Source of the DNA: Nitrospira lenta
Lineage (GTDB): Bacteria; Nitrospirota; Nitrospiria; Nitrospirales; Nitrospiraceae
Reading direction: 5' to 3'
DNA length: 64,000 nucleotides
Assembly (NCBI RefSeq): GCF_900403705.1
Contig: NZ_OUNR01000020.1
Coordinates: forward strand, 90,404 to 154,403
Made by a program: the position numbers and the translations under genes. Below the pieces are notes generated by a model that saw only the letters and a list, made by a program, of their open reading frames with translations, was not told the DNA's origin and searched no databases. Of this stretch, positions 62,651 through 64,000 are shown piece by piece; within the stretch, counting starts at the first letter, position 1, and each line of letters starts with the position of its first letter.

Positions 62651-63838
62651 ATGGCTGAACAAGCGTCGCGGTACGGAAAAGAGTTTCAGGAAATTGCTCA
62701 CTGCGGTGGTCAATTCACAGTAACGATCGAAACTGACGAAAATAACCGCCGCGGCATAGCATTTGGAATTCGCAACTCTCGACCAAATCCGGCAGGCCAC
62801 TTCGGAGTTTACGCCATTCCCCAAGGGGTACCCGTTGGTACAATCCAGTTGGGCGGAATAGGTCAACCTTGTAATCCAGCTCCCCTATCTGACTGCCTCC
62901 CAATATTCATTGGATCAGACAGCCACGGAATGTACGGTCACCAATGTGAAAGCTGTAAGCAATATTGGAGGTCAAAGGGAGCACCATCACACTGGCGAAT
63001 GACTTGCCCGTATTGTGGCCTTAGGGCGGAATGTCACTCATTTCTGACTGAAGGCCAGAGGAAATATACCTCCGCCTGTGTTGATCTTGCCATAAAGGCG
63101 ATGGAATCTGATCATGATGGAGAACACGTCATAGACATGGACCAGGTTGCTGATGCCGTTGGGAAAGAAGGGCCAAAGCCAGAGTTCTACTATGCAGAAG
63201 AGACCCAACAAAATCGCTATACCTGCTCTGCATGCAACGATGTTAACGATATTCTCGGTCGCTACGGCTACTGCTCTACCTGTGGAACGTACAATGGACT
63301 GGGCGAATTGGAGAAAGACATCCTGAGCATCAAAGGCAAGATTACCGCAGGACAGGAATATGAAGATTACGTCAAGGATGCAGTTTCGGCTTTTGATAGC
63401 TATGCACGCCAAATTGCGAAGCAAATGGCAAATCGTATTCCGATGACACCAAATCGACGAAAGGAATGGGACAATAAGCTGTTCCATTCATTGAGACCAC
63501 GAGCTGATGAGTTGAAGATGGTCTTTGACATTAACTTATTTGAGGGCATGTCACAGAATGATATTAATTTTGCAACTCTTATGTTTTTTCGGCGCCACGT
63601 CTATGAACATAACGGCGGCGAAGCCGATGAAAGATACCTGAAACAAAGCGGTGATACTTCGGTGCGAGTTAAACAACTTATTCGAGAGAGCAAAGAATCA
63701 GCCTTGAAAACTTCTGATCTTATTGTAGCCATCGGGAAGAATCTGCACACTGGCTTTCACAAGATTTTTCCACCCGAAGAGTTACCGTTAAAATACGAAA
63801 GCAGCCGTCAGAAAAGAATAAAACAGGGCAAGAGGTAA
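62651..63838 (+). CDS. Zinc-ribbon protein with HEPN-like C-terminal domain
   Basis: A 395-aa protein of no family I can name. It has two putative zinc sites: CESCKQYW ... MTCPYCGLRAEC (~97-128) and YTCSACNDVND ... YGYCSTCGTYN (~193-220). The C-terminal ~100 residues are helical and contain FFRRHVYEHNGGEADERYLK. RHVYEH (R315-x4-H320) followed by NGG is the pattern of HEPN-family RNase and antiphage/toxin domains. The sequence is more AT-rich than neighbours. The start at MAEQAS has GGGAA ~10 nt upstream; one 13 codons earlier is possible. It is followed 9 bp later by a gene cut at the window end. Confidence 0.62.
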   Translation: MAEQASRYGKEFQEIAHCGGQFTVTIETDENNRRGIAFGIRNSRPNPAGHFGVYAIPQGVPVGTIQLGGIGQPCNPAPLSDCLPIFIGSDSHGMYGHQCESCKQYWRSKGAPSHWRMTCPYCGLRAECHSFLTEGQRKYTSACVDLAIKAMESDHDGEHVIDMDQVADAVGKEGPKPEFYYAEETQQNRYTCSACNDVNDILGRYGYCSTCGTYNGLGELEKDILSIKGKITAGQEYEDYVKDAVSAFDSYARQIAKQMANRIPMTPNRRKEWDNKLFHSLRPRADELKMVFDINLFEGMSQNDINFATLMFFRRHVYEHNGGEADERYLKQSGDTSVRVKQLIRESKESALKTSDLIVAIGKNLHTGFHKIFPPEELPLKYESSRQKRIKQGKR

Positions 63839-63847
63839 GATCTCCTG

Positions 63848-64000
63848 ATGATTACGGCTGAAGAAATCATCGCAAAGATTATCTCGTTTATTACTGAAAA
63901 GATGGGGGAAGAAAAGGTGTCAGTGTGCATTCAAGATCCTAGCGCAACAGTTGGTGAAACGCATGAGCCGGACTGTGAGGACAAGAAAATGGGGACAGGC
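63848..64000 (+). CDS. Unknown protein, N-terminal fragment cut by window end
   Basis: 51 codons without stop: MITAEEIIAKIISFITEKMG then EEKVSVCIQDPSATVGETHE and onwards. The first ~20 residues are an amphipathic helix, the rest is acidic. It starts 9 bp after the preceding zinc-ribbon/HEPN-like gene, with AAGAGGTAAG upstream overlapping that gene's end, so the two form an operon. No family can be assigned from this fragment. Confidence 0.55.
   Translation, partial: MITAEEIIAKIISFITEKMGEEKVSVCIQDPSATVGETHEPDCEDKKMGTG

Overview
The window is GC-rich chromosomal DNA whose gene content and order (a hem cluster with a CobA-HemD fusion, two bifunctional-nuclease paralogues ahead of rplM-rpsI, B12-type radical SAM paralogues, and many palindromic intergenic repeats) best fit Nitrospira or a close relative in the Nitrospirota. 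That assignment is inference from gene content, not from a database match. Nearly all genes are intact and tightly packed. The last ~1.4 kb is visibly more AT-rich and looks acquired.

Layout. (1) 1-12.8 kb, minus strand: an exopolysaccharide/O-antigen-like locus. Read in the direction of transcription it holds an export lipoprotein (Wza type), a chain-length tyrosine autokinase (Wzc type), an O-antigen ligase/polymerase, two GT4 glycosyltransferases, a flippase, four methyltransferases interleaved with a GT2 transferase, and a further GT4 gene cut by the window edge. An HD-GYP protein (c-di-GMP phosphodiesterase type) and a small ribbon-helix-helix regulator lie directly upstream on the same strand. 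(2) 14.3-30.3 kb, minus strand: housekeeping genes comEC, glmM, folP, ftsH, hpt, tilS, ribF, then hemB, a CBS protein, cobA-hemD, hemC, hemA and a CcsA/HemX-type membrane protein. (3) 30.4-33.1 kb: an RsmI-like methyltransferase, a TusA-like protein, an exported protein bracketed by a strong promoter and terminator, tRNA-Leu(CAA), and a cysteine-rich YggX relative. (4) 33.3-41.7 kb, plus strand: two BFN proteins, rplM-rpsI, argC-argJ, rpsB-tsf-pyrH-frr and alr. (5) 41.7-47.8 kb: a FadL-type porin gene split by an in-frame amber codon, a hybrid histidine kinase, an MTH1187-type protein, a precorrin-2 dehydrogenase and a stand-alone CcmI-C-like domain. (6) 48-55.9 kb: small redox and accessory genes, moaB, and a hicBA toxin-antitoxin pair sitting between moaB and a second copy of the moaB 3' end. 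(7) 55.9-62.4 kb: three radical SAM genes with palindromic repeats and two decayed 5' copies of the distal one. (8) 62.6-64 kb: a zinc-ribbon protein with a HEPN-like C-terminus and a following gene cut by the window end.

Most unusual signals: two radical SAM paralogues with a CX4CX2C cluster motif; a zinc-ribbon/HEPN-like gene starting an AT-richer, possibly defence-related operon; an in-frame TAG between signal peptide and barrel of the porin; and a ~120-bp palindromic repeat family whose intact copies lie 0-2 bp from stop codons. No CRISPR array, rRNA, riboswitch or intact insertion sequence was seen.
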